The notes under the pieces are model-generated. The model searched no databases. It had not been told where the DNA came from and saw nothing but the letters and a program-made list of their open reading frames with translations. From positions 187,501-251,500 of the forward strand of contig JASIRB010000758.1 in assembly GCA_030323885.1 (NCBI GenBank): a stretch of DNA of 64,000 bases, given 5' to 3'. This document shows positions 1 through 11,400 of this stretch, in pieces (within the stretch, counting starts at the first letter, position 1; each line of letters starts with the position of its first letter). The DNA comes from Branchipolynoe longqiensis (Eukaryota > Annelida > Polychaeta > Phyllodocida > Polynoidae). The position numbers and the translations under genes are program-made.

Positions 1-217
1 AAGTGAAAACATGCTAAATTAATTTTGGCAAGCACGCCAAAACTCTGACAGTAACTTCTGCAGTAACAGGTTCTATTAAATGTCATTCGTGTTCCCCTCT
101 ATGTGGCGACAAATGTTTGATAAGTGCACTGGTATCTAAGTTAGATATGTAGAATCAAATCTAGATAATTGTTTTGGTTTTGAAAATTTGATGTTTTCAT
201 CGGACTATGCAGCTTTA
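1..217 (+). mobile_element. MITE-B, 3' part, cut by window edge
   Basis: Non-coding repeat that ends in CGGACTATGCAGCTTTAA, the inverted complement of the TTAAAGTTGCATAGTCCG seen at the other end of complete copies such as 6312-6668. The internal block CTAAATTAATTTTGGCAAGC and the block TCTAAGTTAGATATGTAG also recur in all copies. No protein is encoded. I infer a non-autonomous DNA transposon; the class is not determined. Confidence 0.65.
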
Positions 218-839
218 AATATATGATTAATACTGTCATTCCTCACGACTAGACATGCGCAGAAATCATTAGTGGGGTATCATTCCAATCCCCCCCACAC
301 CCTCACACACACCTCAACAACGCCCTCTCACGCTTTAACACAACAGCACCAACCAGCATAGCCATCACGTGGTGTTACGTAATACTTACACAATAATGTT
401 CACCTGGTGTCATTTTAGTACGGAGTGTGTTGTGTCTCGGTTGGCTGGCTGAGTTACTTTTTTAGAGATTTATTTTACTATCCAACAGTTGATTTTACGT
501 GATGAGATCTTTTCGAGATCCCCCTCAAAACTTCACTCAATATCGTTTTTGTATTTGAAAGAAGACTTCGCCTCTGTGCTTTTTAATTGTCATGACACGG
601 CAGATGACCTACATTGATTGCTATTCTCACACATGGAGCGAAGCACCTTGTGAATGGTACACAATTTTATTCTGCGACAGGTGTGGCTTTACTCTTGTGA
701 TGAGGTTGGGCCTCCCTACTGGAACCTCGCAATTTAATGAAAAGACGCAAACGCCGGAGTGTTGGTTCAAATCTTTATTCCTTGCCTGAGAGGTCATGAT
801 CTGACCTCCGAGGCAGGTGTCACGGGCTCTTAAATACCT
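218..839. other. unassigned stretch
   Basis: A short C-rich and CA-rich run lies near 288-315. The 65-codon open frame at 592-789 has no recognisable domain, no splice context and no repeat-free homologue in the window, so I do not call it a gene. I see nothing else here. Confidence 0.4.
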
Positions 840-1152
840 GGGCCGTGTTCAGGGTGCATTGCGGAGGCGCCACAGAGACGTCTCCGCGATGGTTTTTGGC
901 CTATTTGCGTTCAGGGTGTGTCTCGGAGACGTCTCAGAGACGCCTGCCTTTTCAGATAGGAGACAAAAAGCACCTCGGAAATGGCTGCCGTATTCAGTAA
1001 TTTCATCCAATCACAACGCAGCTTTTCTATTGCAAATGGCTGCCGCCTATGGAGGCCAACATTTTCGAGGCGGACGACAGCTAAATGCGTTCAGACTAGC
1101 GTGACGTCAGAGCCATCTCCGAGGCACCTTCGAGATGGACCCTGAACGCTCC
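840..1152 (+). mobile_element. MITE-F copy 1 (GC-rich, TIR GGGCCGTGTTCAGG)
   Basis: About 313 bp bounded by GGGCCGTGTTCAGG and, inverted, CCTGAACGCT. A second copy with cleaner ends lies at 30724-31039. Both share the internal words TTTTTGGCCTATTTGCGTTCAG and CATCCAATCA and many CGTCTC/GAGACG words that make the ends self-complementary. Open frames inside are shadows of this repeat. The GGGCCGTGTTC-type end resembles PIF/Harbinger elements, which is inference only. Confidence 0.6.
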
Positions 1153-1194
1153 CCTGGTCCTAGCGGGTCATGGGTGTTTTGGTCACCTGACCAC

Positions 1195-1275
1195 ATGTGG
1201 TAACTGCAGCGCGTCTATAAATAGGTGTCCAATCCTCTACTCTAACACCACTCTCCAGCCACAGTGAGGGTCTTG
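1195..1275 (+). promoter_or_regulatory. TATA-like promoter candidate
   Basis: TATAAATA at 1216-1223 sits in a GC-richer stretch just after MITE-F and is followed by a pyrimidine-rich segment. It looks like a core promoter, but I find no coding exon downstream on the plus strand, so it may belong to a decayed element or be chance. Confidence 0.2.
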
Positions 1276-1943
1276 AGGTAGAAGAGTGTTGATATGGGTA
1301 TCGCATAAACAGTAGCACATTGCACCCTTTGGTTGACGCTTCCTAAAATAATAATGTCATTAGCGAATTAATCTCATTTTGCCATTTGTATATTAATAGT
1401 AGCGATGCTTTTTGTGATAGTCAAATAACTATGTTGAATTTTCAAGAGAGTGGCATGTCATTGTTTGATATGAACACAAAGGTCTTTATTCTCACTATTG
1501 TACACTAGACATCTCACATTTGGGGTGACTTATACATATATATATAAATGATATCATATCCAGGGTATCAGGTGGGATAGACTACATAATATAAAAAGTC
1601 CTTTACTCTTGAACACATAACAAGTACATTCTACCCAATATATTCATTCAACTGACAGTTTAACTTCAATAACTATTTAATTCGACACATTATCACTTTG
1701 TAGCGAACTGCATGTATATGAATACAGTTGCAAGCAGACTAAAGATCAGTAAATGCAATATTTAAAAGTAAAAATGTATAGTTTAACATAATTAAAGGTG
1801 ATCAGTTGCAGGCAGGCTAAAGATCAGTAGATGCAATATTTTAAAGTCAAATTGTATAGTTTTAAGCAATTAAAGGTGATTAAGTTAATATAAGTCATAT
1901 TATATAGCTTTAAAGGATTAGAGGTGAGTAAGTCAAATTGTAT
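1276..1943. repeat. AT-rich DNA with a ~78-bp direct repeat
   Basis: CTAAAGATCAGTAAATGCAA near 1739 recurs as CTAAAGATCAGTAGATGCAA near 1817, 78 bp later, followed by matching AATTAAAGGTGAT words and a weaker third unit up to about 1935. The remaining sequence is AT-rich with no gene visible. Confidence 0.5.
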
Positions 1944-2190
1944 ACAGTAAAACCTCTCCAACCGACCACCTCTACAGATCGACCACTCCCCTATATTGAT
2001 CGCTTTATTTGGGTCCCAAACAATCGTCCATACAATACCATTGTAATGATATATATATATATATTATATATATATTATGTAAATTATATATATATTATAA
2101 TTATATATATAGTATATATATAATATATATATAATATATATATATAATATATATAATATATATATAAAATATATATATAATATAAAGTAG
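1944..2190 (+). mobile_element. MITE-C copy 1 running into an AT microsatellite
   Basis: Starts ACAGTAAAACCTCTCCAACC and matches the other MITE-C copies to CCATTGTAATGATAT at about 2052, the middle of the element. From there it becomes an (AT)n tract to 2190 and the right half of the element is missing. Confidence 0.55.
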
Positions 2191-2813
2191 GGCTATGTAA
2201 GGAAGGGAAGGATACAGACGAGTGTTGGGTCGGACACTTTTATTGAGCGTCTTGGCATAGCACGATAACAGGCATACCGGTAAAAGTTTGAAACCGCATA
2301 GAGAAGCCACTGCCCGGCTGAGCTTGCCGAGGAAGGTGCCCATTGGTGGCGCTAGTAGTAGGCAACGGGGCAAATTCAGGCAGGTCAGCGATTGGCTAAT
2401 AATATATCAAAGTAACGTAATGGCAAATATTAAATAATAAGGATACTCCGCCTATTTATATCTGCATAATTAATTATACATCCCATAATATATTGCATCA
2501 CATATAAACTTGGCACTAGGTACAGCCTGATATCGAACATAGAAGGCATTTGTCCATCATGTATGTGTTTCTTAGTGTTACTATCCGTGTCTCTGTGGTG
2601 TTAAACTTTGCACACCGACATACAATAGCATTCCATGAAATGGTTTATAAGTCTCTTGCACTAGTGCCGTGTTCTGTGAGATGTAAAAAGGAATATGAAT
2701 GTATTGTGTGAACTAGAAGTGGATTTGTGTATTGTTATTATAAGAATAATTAATGTTTCACATTTGGTGTTATTGTATTATGTAAGCACGACTCTGTTGG
2801 GTAATGAAGACAT
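2191..2813. other. unassigned stretch
   Basis: Contains a moderately GC-rich block at 2200-2390 beginning GGGCTATGTAAGGAAGG with the word CACTTTTATTGAG, which would read as a polyadenylation signal on the minus strand. It may be the 3' end of a decayed retroposed sequence. No domain or second copy is evident. Confidence 0.3.
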
Positions 2814-3005
2814 ACAGTAAAACCTCTCTAACCGGCCACCTCCACAAATCGCCTACTCCCCTATATCCATCACTTTATTTGGATCTCAAACAATCGCCCA
2901 TACCATACCATTGTAATGATATAAAAAAAACTCCCTAAACCGACCACCTCCCTAAATGGACCATTTAAAGTCGGTCCCATGGTCGGTCGATTTAGAGCGA
3001 TTTAA
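2814..3005 (+). mobile_element. MITE-C copy 2
   Basis: About 190 bp starting ACAGTAAAACCTCTCTAACC and ending TCGGTCGATTTAGAGCGATTT, with the halves inverted relative to each other (CCGACCACCTCCCTAAATGG against its complement in other copies). Typical of small pogo/Tigger-like or similar non-autonomous DNA transposons flanked by TA; class is inference. Confidence 0.65.
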
Positions 3006-4480
3006 CGATATTTAGAATTTATTCTAGAATCTGACATCTCGCTGTGTTTTCATCGAAGCTCGGATGAAACAATCCTCAAGAGGCTATTTTACTATCACAA
3101 TTAGACTATGATAGTGATTCCATAGGCATGATTTAATAGATGATATATACAATGTATGTAAAATCTAATTGGTTCAAGAAACAGGAAACTATTTCCACGC
3201 ACAAATTTGCATAATTAACACATAGCAATAGCGTTTGAAAGCGGGGGGGGGGGTGCTACACACATGTGGCATCTGCGCATGTCGGATACCGTGTATCCTG
3301 TCTATGGAATATTGGATGTCGGATACACACTTGCATATGTATCGCATATTGTGCACATTCGTTGCCTTGCCTGTGGAGTGTCAATGTTCGACTATCTATT
3401 AATTAATAAACCTTGTATTTGTAATTTTGTTGTGATGGACCAGTGTTTACTTAATAAAATATCATGGATGAGAAGATCGAATTTCATGTGGTCGGTTAGG
3501 AAAGATAGGATCTGAATTATGTATTTAAAACTACTCTTCCATCACATAAAGGTGGTTCGTAAATCTCTTGTAGCAAAAGCCAAACAAGGGATTGCGATTT
3601 GGCCAAGGAGCGAGACTGATGGGAGTGGTGCAGATAACAATAAGAAAAAGGTTTATTAAGCTGAGACAGTAGCGTCCAAGTCCTGCCCTACGAATAAAAG
3701 AACAAAATACAGCAGTAGGGTGGGTGGGAGGGAAAATGTGTACATTGCAGGCTCGTCGAGAAGTGAAGAGAGTGGCGAGCCACTGCTGCCGGCGCAAAAG
3801 GAGTGTAAGGCCACCGGCCAATTAGGTGGAAGGACGATGAACTTGTCCGTCCACCGGAAGTAGAGTCCAGAGTACATCATGTGGGGCGGGGAACATATTG
3901 TTCCCACCAAACCAAACGCAATGTAAACAATGTGACCCAACTTTTTTACTAATTTGTTATTGTGGTATTTGCGATGAATTCAACTGTATGGAAGAGATGG
4001 TTTTATTTGTTTAGACTTGTTTCTTTTATTATAAACCCTGAAGCAAATAGATATGACACCGGGGTTATCGATGCCGCGTTTTGCCATGGATACTGAGTAT
4101 GCACTCATGACTACTAAACTTTCATTGTGATGTACTAGTTTTTAAATTCATTAATTTGATATGGAATTAGTTAATAGTTAATAATAATATGCCACTTTTC
4201 TTGGACATTCCCACGAGGCTTTTTGCTGCTGGTGATTGGTTAGATTAGAAAGCAGGTGTGCAGGGGGGGGGGGGAGGTGTGTAGTTTTATAATTACAGAT
4301 GTACATAATCTGTTAGTGTGTCCACTTTTATTTTCAGGTAAGTTGTGGTCCTATTGTGGTCCTAGAGTGTTTATGTTGTAGGCGTGTCCGGGAGGAATTG
4401 TCTGGGGTGTCATTGGACACAGTGCATGTTTACTCGAGATATTGGCTGTTGTGACATGCAATATGCTGGCTAGCACATTG
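3006..4480. other. unassigned stretch
   Basis: Poly-G runs at about 3242-3252 and 4263-4274. The segment 3630-3940 includes AATAAGAAAAAGGTTTATTAAG followed by a GC-richer part, like the end of an old retroposed sequence on the minus strand. Open frames of 80-96 codons here show no known motif. No gene supported. Confidence 0.3.
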
Positions 4481-5084
4481 GGTGTCTCAGGACATACACT
4501 GGGTGTCACATGACACCCTCTGTGTGTCACTGGACACACAGGTGCTGTCATCACCCACAGAGGTGTCACTATACGCAATGGGTGTCATCAGATACACTGG
4601 TGTCACTAGACACTGGATGTCATTGGACACTTTGGTGTCACCAGACGCTTTGAGTGTCACTAGACACAGTGGATGTCATTGAACACTCTGGTGTCACCAG
4701 ACACATTGAGTCTCTGACACAGTGGGTGTTACTGGTCACATTAAGTGTCACTGGACAAGGTGGATGTCACTGTACACTCTGGCAATCACCGTACGATGGG
4801 TGCCACCAGAAAATGGTTATCACCAGTCAATGGATGTCACCAGACATACTGGGTGTAATCAGAAACACATTGTATGATTGCACACCATGGTTTCACCGGA
4901 CAGAATGAGTCTTACTGGACACAATGGGTGTCAGTGGATGTAGATGGGGTGTAACCAGACACAGTACATGTTGCCAGACACAGTGGGTGTCACCAGGAAC
5001 AGAGCCGGTGGCATTGGACATACTGGGTGTCAGTAGACACAGTAGGTGTAATTGGAAACATGCAACAGGTGTCACTGGACATGT
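4481..5084. repeat. degenerate TGTCA(C)-rich tandem repeat
   Basis: Repeated GGTGTCACTAGACACA-type words with a loose period of roughly 18-22 bp. The TGTCAC and GTGACA words make it self-complementary, which gives spurious open frames on both strands. Confidence 0.6.
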
Positions 5085-5515
5085 GGCAGGTACCACTAAG
5101 CATCAACCAGTCATGTTCCAGGTGTCACTAAGCATCCACCACTCATGCGGCAGGTGGCAGTAAGCATCCACCATTCATGTGGCAGGTGTCACTAAGCATT
5201 CACCAGACATTGGCAGATGTCACTAAACATCCACCAGTCATGTGCCAGGTGTCACTAAGCATCCACCACTCATGTGGCAGGTGTCACTAAGCATCCACCA
5301 TTCATGTGGCAGATGTCACTAAACATCCAGCAGTCATGTTTCAGGTGGCACTAAGCAGCCATCAGTCATGTGGCAGATGTCACTAAGCATCCACCATTCA
5401 TGTGGCAGGTGTCACTAAGCATCCACGATTCATGTGGCAGGTGTCACTAAGCATCCACCAGTCATGTGGCAGATGTCACTAAACATCCACCAGACCTGTG
5501 CCACGTGTCACTGGG
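5085..5515. repeat. ~32-bp minisatellite
   Basis: About 13 units of the form GTGTCACTAAGCATCCACCA plus a TTCATGTGGCAG-like tail, with point differences. It continues directly from the looser TGTCAC array before it, so both probably grew from one ancestral unit. Confidence 0.8.
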
Positions 5516-5894
5516 GACTCCTTGCGATCATTGAACAGACCGGTACTTTTAAAACTAAATAATTACATTATATTGTATTTTGGTAGAACTACAAAGATAA
5601 TTAATTTTGAATTTGATATACTGCCAGATTCAATGACTATATTGTTTTATAAATGAATGTCTGGCATTTTGTTGTTTTTATTTCAAACTTTCATTCACAT
5701 ACTTCATGCTTATTTGAATGAGTAACTTTATGCATTTCGAGAAAAAGAATAATAACGCGTGTAATCATGGAATGAAGAATGGAAGGCGGGCCTATGTTGG
5801 CGTATGTTTACCCCTTTTTCTACTTTTTCAATTTAATTTGAGGGTTTACGTAAACTTATTGGGTACGGAAAATGTGTCATCATTTGCACAGTAG

Positions 5895-6218
5895 CTAAAG
5901 CCGCATAGTCCGATGAAAGCATCAAATTTTCAGAACGAAGGCACTTATCTAGATTTGATCTTGCGCACGCGTCTTGGATACCGGTCACTTATTAAACATT
6001 TGTTGGTACATAAAAGGGAATACGGAGTCAACGTAATAGAACCAGTTTTCTGCTGAAGCCTAAACTGCTCAATTTTGAACATGCTAAAATTAATTTGGCA
6101 TGTTTTCACTTCAAATATCTCCAAAGTATTGTTTTATAATAAAAGTTACTTCAACTATGTTAAAGTAGATTACAGCAATCAAGCAGCAACTCAAGAGCAT
6201 CGGGGTATGCACCTTTAA
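5895..6218 (-). mobile_element. MITE-B copy
   Basis: Begins TAAAGCCGCATAGTCCGATG and ends CGGGGTATGCACCTTTAA, in the inverse orientation to the neighbouring copy at 6312. The internal landmarks match other copies. The pair is separated by about 90 bp and could form a hairpin. Confidence 0.65.
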
Positions 6219-6311
6219 TCATCTAAGGATAATGTCAGGGAACACAGAGGTCTGTACTGGAGTTTAAATACCCAACACCTCCCATTCTTCATGTCTAAAT
6301 TGTAAGTAGAA

Positions 6312-6668
6312 TTAAAGTTGCATAGTCCGATGGTTTTGAGTTTGGGTCATTTTTCTGAGATAAATATATTAAATTTATTGTTATAATCTACTTTACTTTA
6401 GCTTAAAGTAACTTTTATTTTTAAATGGCTAACTTTTGAGATATTTGAAGTATAAACATGTCAAATTAGTTTTGGCAAGCATGCCAAAATTCTAACACCA
6501 TAGGCTTCAGCAATAACAGCTGTTTATTAAATTGGCGCAGTACCCCTTTTTATGCATCAACAAGTGCTTAATAAGTGCATCAGTATCTAAGTTAGATATG
6601 TAGGATCAAATCTAGATAATTGCTTTGGGTTTAAAACGTTGATGCTTTATCGGACTATGCAGCTTTAA
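6312..6668 (+). mobile_element. MITE-B, complete copy
   Basis: Bounded by TTAAAGTTGCATAGTCCGAT and TCGGACTATGCAGCTTTAA, about 357 bp, no coding capacity. Best reference copy in the window. Confidence 0.75.
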
Positions 6669-7584
6669 GAAGAGTTGACAGAGCCCCTTTTGTACGAGTA
6701 CATGCTACCATCAATCAGGTCGGAATGAACAGTAGACAGCAGTGAGAGGGAGTACCTTTCCTGATGTGTTACTCTGTGTTCATGTCAGACCTCATCAAAT
6801 ATTGTAAACCTATCAGTGCACAGTTCAAAGCTACATTGGTGATGATGATGTTTATTTCCTTAAGGTATTTGAGCTTTTATTGACTCATGTATGAATCAGA
6901 TTAGTATTTTTCTAAATAATGTCATCACAACACACATAATATATATATGATGTATAATGCATTATACAAGTATAAATGCTAAGGGGACATATATACTTTG
7001 CTACTTCATCAATTCGCGCATTGGTGGAGTGCAACTCCCCCCCCCCCCCTGCTGTTGGGAGCTATGTATTATATATAATATATATTATATGTAATATATA
7101 TTAGATTATATATTATGTAATATATATTGAATTAAGCATATTATATATTATTATTGATATATTATATCTATTAATATGCTATGTGTGTATATTATATATA
7201 ATATATTAAATGTATATATTATATATACTATATATTCTATATATTATATATATTGTATGTAATATTTAATATATATAACATAATACATCATTTAAATGAT
7301 ATGTGTGTATATTACATACGTTATATATAATATATATAATGTCTGATTCAGTGTAGTTGTAGTTTCGAATGCTGGCAGATTTAGAAACTAGATCTTATGA
7401 GTGCACACACAATTCGTGTCCTGGGTGTTTCACATAACCTTTGTGACATACTCGGTTTCCTTGCAGGGTTATAGGGCTTGAAATGTTCAAGACTGTTTGT
7501 AAATGGCACTGAATATCTCCCAATTTACCCCCCCCCCCCCCCACACACACACACCTCCCCCAACCCCTGACCTACACACACGCA
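6669..7584. repeat. AT-rich tracts with MITE-I fragment and poly-C runs
   Basis: Around 6935-6990 is GATGTATAATGCATTATAC followed by AAGTATAAATGC, one end of the MITE-I family (see 52640). Poly-C lies at about 7038-7047 and 7527-7542. TATATAAT-type repeats fill 7066-7345. No gene seen. Confidence 0.5.
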
Positions 7585-7710
7585 GCCAGAGGCGTCAAGT
7601 CTGCCGATTTGGTGGGAGATCTCCTTAAAATGTAGCAAAATAACCCCAATCTCGCGATTTCCCACTTTTAATTTGTAGGCCAAATCTTCTGTCAAAGAAG
7701 CATTTGACTA
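7585..7710 (+). repeat. MITE-J/unclassified repeat copy 1
   Basis: AAATGTAGCAAAATAACCCC with flanking GCGATTTCCC matches, in inverse orientation, the sequence around 14700-14805. Two diverged copies of one dispersed repeat; limits uncertain. Confidence 0.45.
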
Positions 7711-9225
7711 TTTTAGCTCTTTTTGAATTACGCAGAACACATAAATTTGTATAACTTTTTTCAATATTTTCCTGGGGACCGTCCTGTTACTTTCACATGG
7801 AGGTAAAACAAATAGGAAAAACCTGAAATGTTAGGAAAACCACATATGTGCTTAGGTTGGGAATTTAATTTAGGATTATTTGCTTTTTTCATAAATTGAA
7901 ATAATTATTTTAAAAATCTTATTGCAACAATATACTGGAAAAGTCTCGGGAGGAAAAGTCAACAGCCTGTGCAAAGCCTCTGCATATATATATATTATGC
8001 ATGGTATATTATATATATTATGCATAATATATATATTTATATTATGCATGGTATATTATATATATTATGCATAATATACGATTTAAACAATTAAAATAAA
8101 TGAACATATACACAGTATATTATATTATAATACACATAGCGTACATGGAATGTATATTGTAATATACATGGAATGCATGGATGATATCAATTACATTTAC
8201 ATATTTATTATAATATACATGTATAATGAGATATATTATAATAAATAGCATAATAGACGTAACATTTCTCCGGTGTGAGCAGTAGGGAGGAGGTCTGCCG
8301 GTGGCGGTGCCACCAGTCATGAGCATAGCAAGGAGGTGGTAATATACAGAATAATATTAACAATCATAATTCCCTTCCATGCCTTCATACTCGCATAATG
8401 TGTTTTGTATCATATACATGTAATATATAATGATATAGATTATAATGCACATAACGTACATGGAAATGTATTATTCATAGATTCCATTTATATTCCATGT
8501 ACATATTATATTACGGTATGTATTATAATATAGTATGATATATATCATGAGATACTATGATATATTATTATATATAGGACCTATTATATATGTAATGATA
8601 TATATTATGATATATATTATCATGATATATATTATCATGATATATATTATCATGATATATAATATACGTTATGCTATTAGTATAATACTTTCCGATTTAG
8701 TATAATATATACTATGATAAATAGTGATATATATATTTTATATATTATGCATACACATATTCAGAAGATAACTTTCAAATTGATCTGTCAGCAAGAACTA
8801 GTCACCCAGCGATGTATATACTCCAGTAATCGAACAGAAGTGTTTTGTGAAGTGAACATTTGTTTGTTGTGATGTGTGTCAAGTGAGTATTATGTGACTT
8901 GAGTCTGAGCAAACAATCAACTAAACTGTGCAGGGTGGTAGCAAGTCCTTTGTGGCACTCCACTTATGTTGTATGCTGTCTGCATAAATAAAGGTCTTTG
9001 ATTCTAGCTTCATTGAAATTGATGGCATTTACATCAATCCTATATATATATATAATATATATAAATGTTGAGTGAAAGTCTGTGTCCTTGGATATTTTAT
9101 CGTATTTTGAATGAATAAAATGAACAAATGAAGTAATTATATTGTTGTTTGCAGTTACAAATTACTTGTCTTGATTCCAAATGATGATGTGTAGCTTGGC
9201 CTTCAGAATGCAAAGTTCTTTGTTT
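7711..9225. repeat. AT-rich palindromic repeats with a MITE-I fragment
   Basis: Near-duplicated TATTATGCATGGTATATTAT units at 7985-8080 and repeated TATATTATCATGA units at 8590-8660. At about 8370-8410 CCTTCCATGCCTTCATACTC followed by GCATAATG matches one end of MITE-I. No coding sequence supported. Confidence 0.5.
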
Positions 9226-9226
9226 G

Positions 9227-9463
9227 TTGGGGTTCCGACTTGTGACAGCATTCACTCATGGTCACTTTATAGTGTTGCCCCACTGGAAGACCAGGCCACC
9301 AGCACCATGGCCTGATATCCCACTCAGGTGAGCTAACCAGTCCCTGCCTTATCCTGTTAATGCCAAGCGCCCGGCTAGGTAACGACAAGTATAAATTTTG
9401 TTGGTCATCGATTTGACTTGACCCGGGTTCATACCCATGACTTCCCACATACGAATGCAGCCA
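9227..9463 (-). mobile_element. SINE-A, lacking the 3' tail
   Basis: On the minus strand it shows a tRNA-like head, the linker with ATACTTGTC and CGGCATTA-type words, and the conserved central block whose complement reads ACTTTATAGTGTTGCCCCACT. The AACAAACAAAC tail is absent. Confidence 0.7.
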
Positions 9464-9929
9464 GTGTTTTTACCTATTTCACCACCAGATCTGATGGAAT
9501 GCCAAGTTTACCAACTACTAACATTCAATTCAATAGACTACATCACGGTTCCGACTGCGCATGCGCTGAAAACGGCGTTGGAAGCAAAGCAAAGCAAAGG
9601 CGTACGGCCATTGACTTTGCCAATACGCGCAGTGAAAAACGTCAGTTTTATTCAAAATTAATAGAAATCCCAAACCCTAACATTATTATTTTAATATAAT
9701 CTTTTTGTTAAACATGTTTTCTATGTATATATATTTTTTTAGTTGGTATTCTATGTTTCAAACAAGAGCTGAGATGAGCTGAAACTAGCACATTTCAGAG
9801 CTGCACCCAGTATTTAGCATGTGCCATGTGCTTCTGGGGGGGTTGTTTTGCTCTGACGCATCCCACAATGCACCATGCCGCTGGAACCGTGATGTAGTCT
9901 ATTCGTTTATTTTAACTCTGTAAGGTATA
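9464..9929. other. unassigned stretch
   Basis: Moderately AT-rich sequence; the open frames at 9418-9699 are partly SINE. I see no domain, RNA gene or repeat family here. Confidence 0.3.
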
Positions 9930-10428
9930 CAGTACAACCCGGTTAAACCAAGCTCGGTTAAACCAAACGATTGGTTAATCCAAAGTTTTTTCGGCGGCCC
10001 GGCAAAATACTACCATTTATCATATAGAAAAGTTGGTTAATCCAAAGTATCGGTTAATCCAAACAAAATTATCGGGCCAGAGGCGACTTCCGGTATGGTT
10101 AAACCAAACATTCATGTGGTTATAATGTCATCTGAGACTTTTTTATATGATAAATGATAGTATTTTGCCGGGCCGCCGAAAAATGTTTGGATTAACCGAT
10201 TGTTTGGTTTAAACAAGCTTAGTTTAACGGGGTTATACTGTATATACATAAAAAAAACAATAATCAAAGTGTCCGCACACATCGTATATTACATTCATAA
10301 TGCACCCACGTTTTTGCCAAAACCAAGTCAAAGTCAAAGCCAAAGCTCGCTGAAACCAATGATCGGTTAATCTAAGCAAATTTCTAGGGTCCCTTCAAGT
10401 TTGGTTTAACGGAGTTATACTGTACAAT
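9930..10428 (+). mobile_element. MITE-D copy 1 (TIR ACAGTACAACCCGGTTAAAC)
   Basis: About 500 bp bounded by ACAGTACAACCCGGTTAAAC and inverted TTTAACGGAGTTATACTGT, matching 41602-42112. An internal GGTTATACTGTATATACAT near 10230 looks like a second element end, so the family may be a composite of a ~310-bp and a ~180-bp part. Rich in GGTTAATCCAAA words. Resembles pogo/Tigger-type MITEs (inference). Confidence 0.7.
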
Positions 10429-10999
10429 AAACTGAGGTGATACAATAAATGCATACAAATTCCTTACAGATAGAAAGAATCCCAGAGAAGCGATGCTTAT
10501 CTAGCTGGTATCCATGATGTGAATGAATAGCGTTTCAAATGTGACAATGGGGTATCTTTTGTTCTCCCAAAACGTGACAACCTACGAAACCTGGGCTGCA
10601 GAGTTTACCTTCTCGAAGAGGGTTTGTTACAATGATGCCAAAGTGCTCAATATAAATTGTTGAGTGTGTCGGTCCGACTAAAACTAGAATTCCTTACACG
10701 CGGTATGCGGCATGCGAATGTGGCATGCGAATGGGTTGATTCCACCCACGCGGCATCCGGCATGCAGCGATTTGGTTCGACTTGTACACAGTAACAACTT
10801 TAAAAAGTCCATATTCTCTTTAATGTTAGAGCAATTTTCACAAATGAAGTGTCATTTTATTTAAAATTCAATATATTAACAGGTAAAATCCATTAAATCA
10901 AGCTCAAAACTATTTTCCCAAATTACTGAATCAAAACACGGTGGAGAAACGCCAAACGTACATTAGACATACATTAGACATATGTTATCCATACGTTTT
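10429..10999. repeat. unassigned stretch with CGGCATGCG repeats
   Basis: At 10690-10765 the words GGCATGCGAATG and GCGGCATCCGGCATGC recur in a short degenerate tandem. Otherwise AT-rich without a gene. Confidence 0.35.
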
Positions 11000-11400
11000 C
11001 AATCATCATCATCATGCTGTCGGTCACGATACGACAAAGACTGCTTTCATTACTTGACTGCCGCTCTCCATTTAGCTCTCTGCTGTGAGAGTTGCGTCCA
11101 TGAGTCGGTCTTGATGACTCAGCTTCAGGTTTCTCTTGATGGTATCCTTGAACCGGAGACGAGGGCACCCTCTCTTTCTGTAACCAGAAGACAGTTGAGA
11201 ATAGAGGATCTGCTTTGGTACCCTGTCTGATGGCATCCTGATGAGGTGTCCAGTCCGCCAGAGATTCTTTTTGATCAGAAGATCTTCCATAGAGGGCAGC
11301 CCCGTCCATTCGAGTTTTCAATACGTTGTCAATATGCGGGCTGTACGTTTCTGCCAGCTTGACTTCTGCTTGGCGCAGATCACCGTATGTATAACGTATA
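11000..11400 (-). pseudogene. non-LTR retrotransposon 3' fragment
   Basis: Read on the minus strand, residues from about 11290 downward include LWRTGHLIRMPSDRVPKQ and RFKDTIKRNLK, matching the C-terminal region that follows reverse transcriptase in many animal LINE ORF2 proteins (pattern RWxGHVxRMxxxRxPK...GRPxxRFKDxxKRxL). Frames are interrupted: the RTGHL segment is in one frame and the flanking blocks are in others. The element ends in (ATG)n at 11004-11017, the same tail sequence as 46440-46500. It is a 5'-truncated dead copy. Confidence 0.75.
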
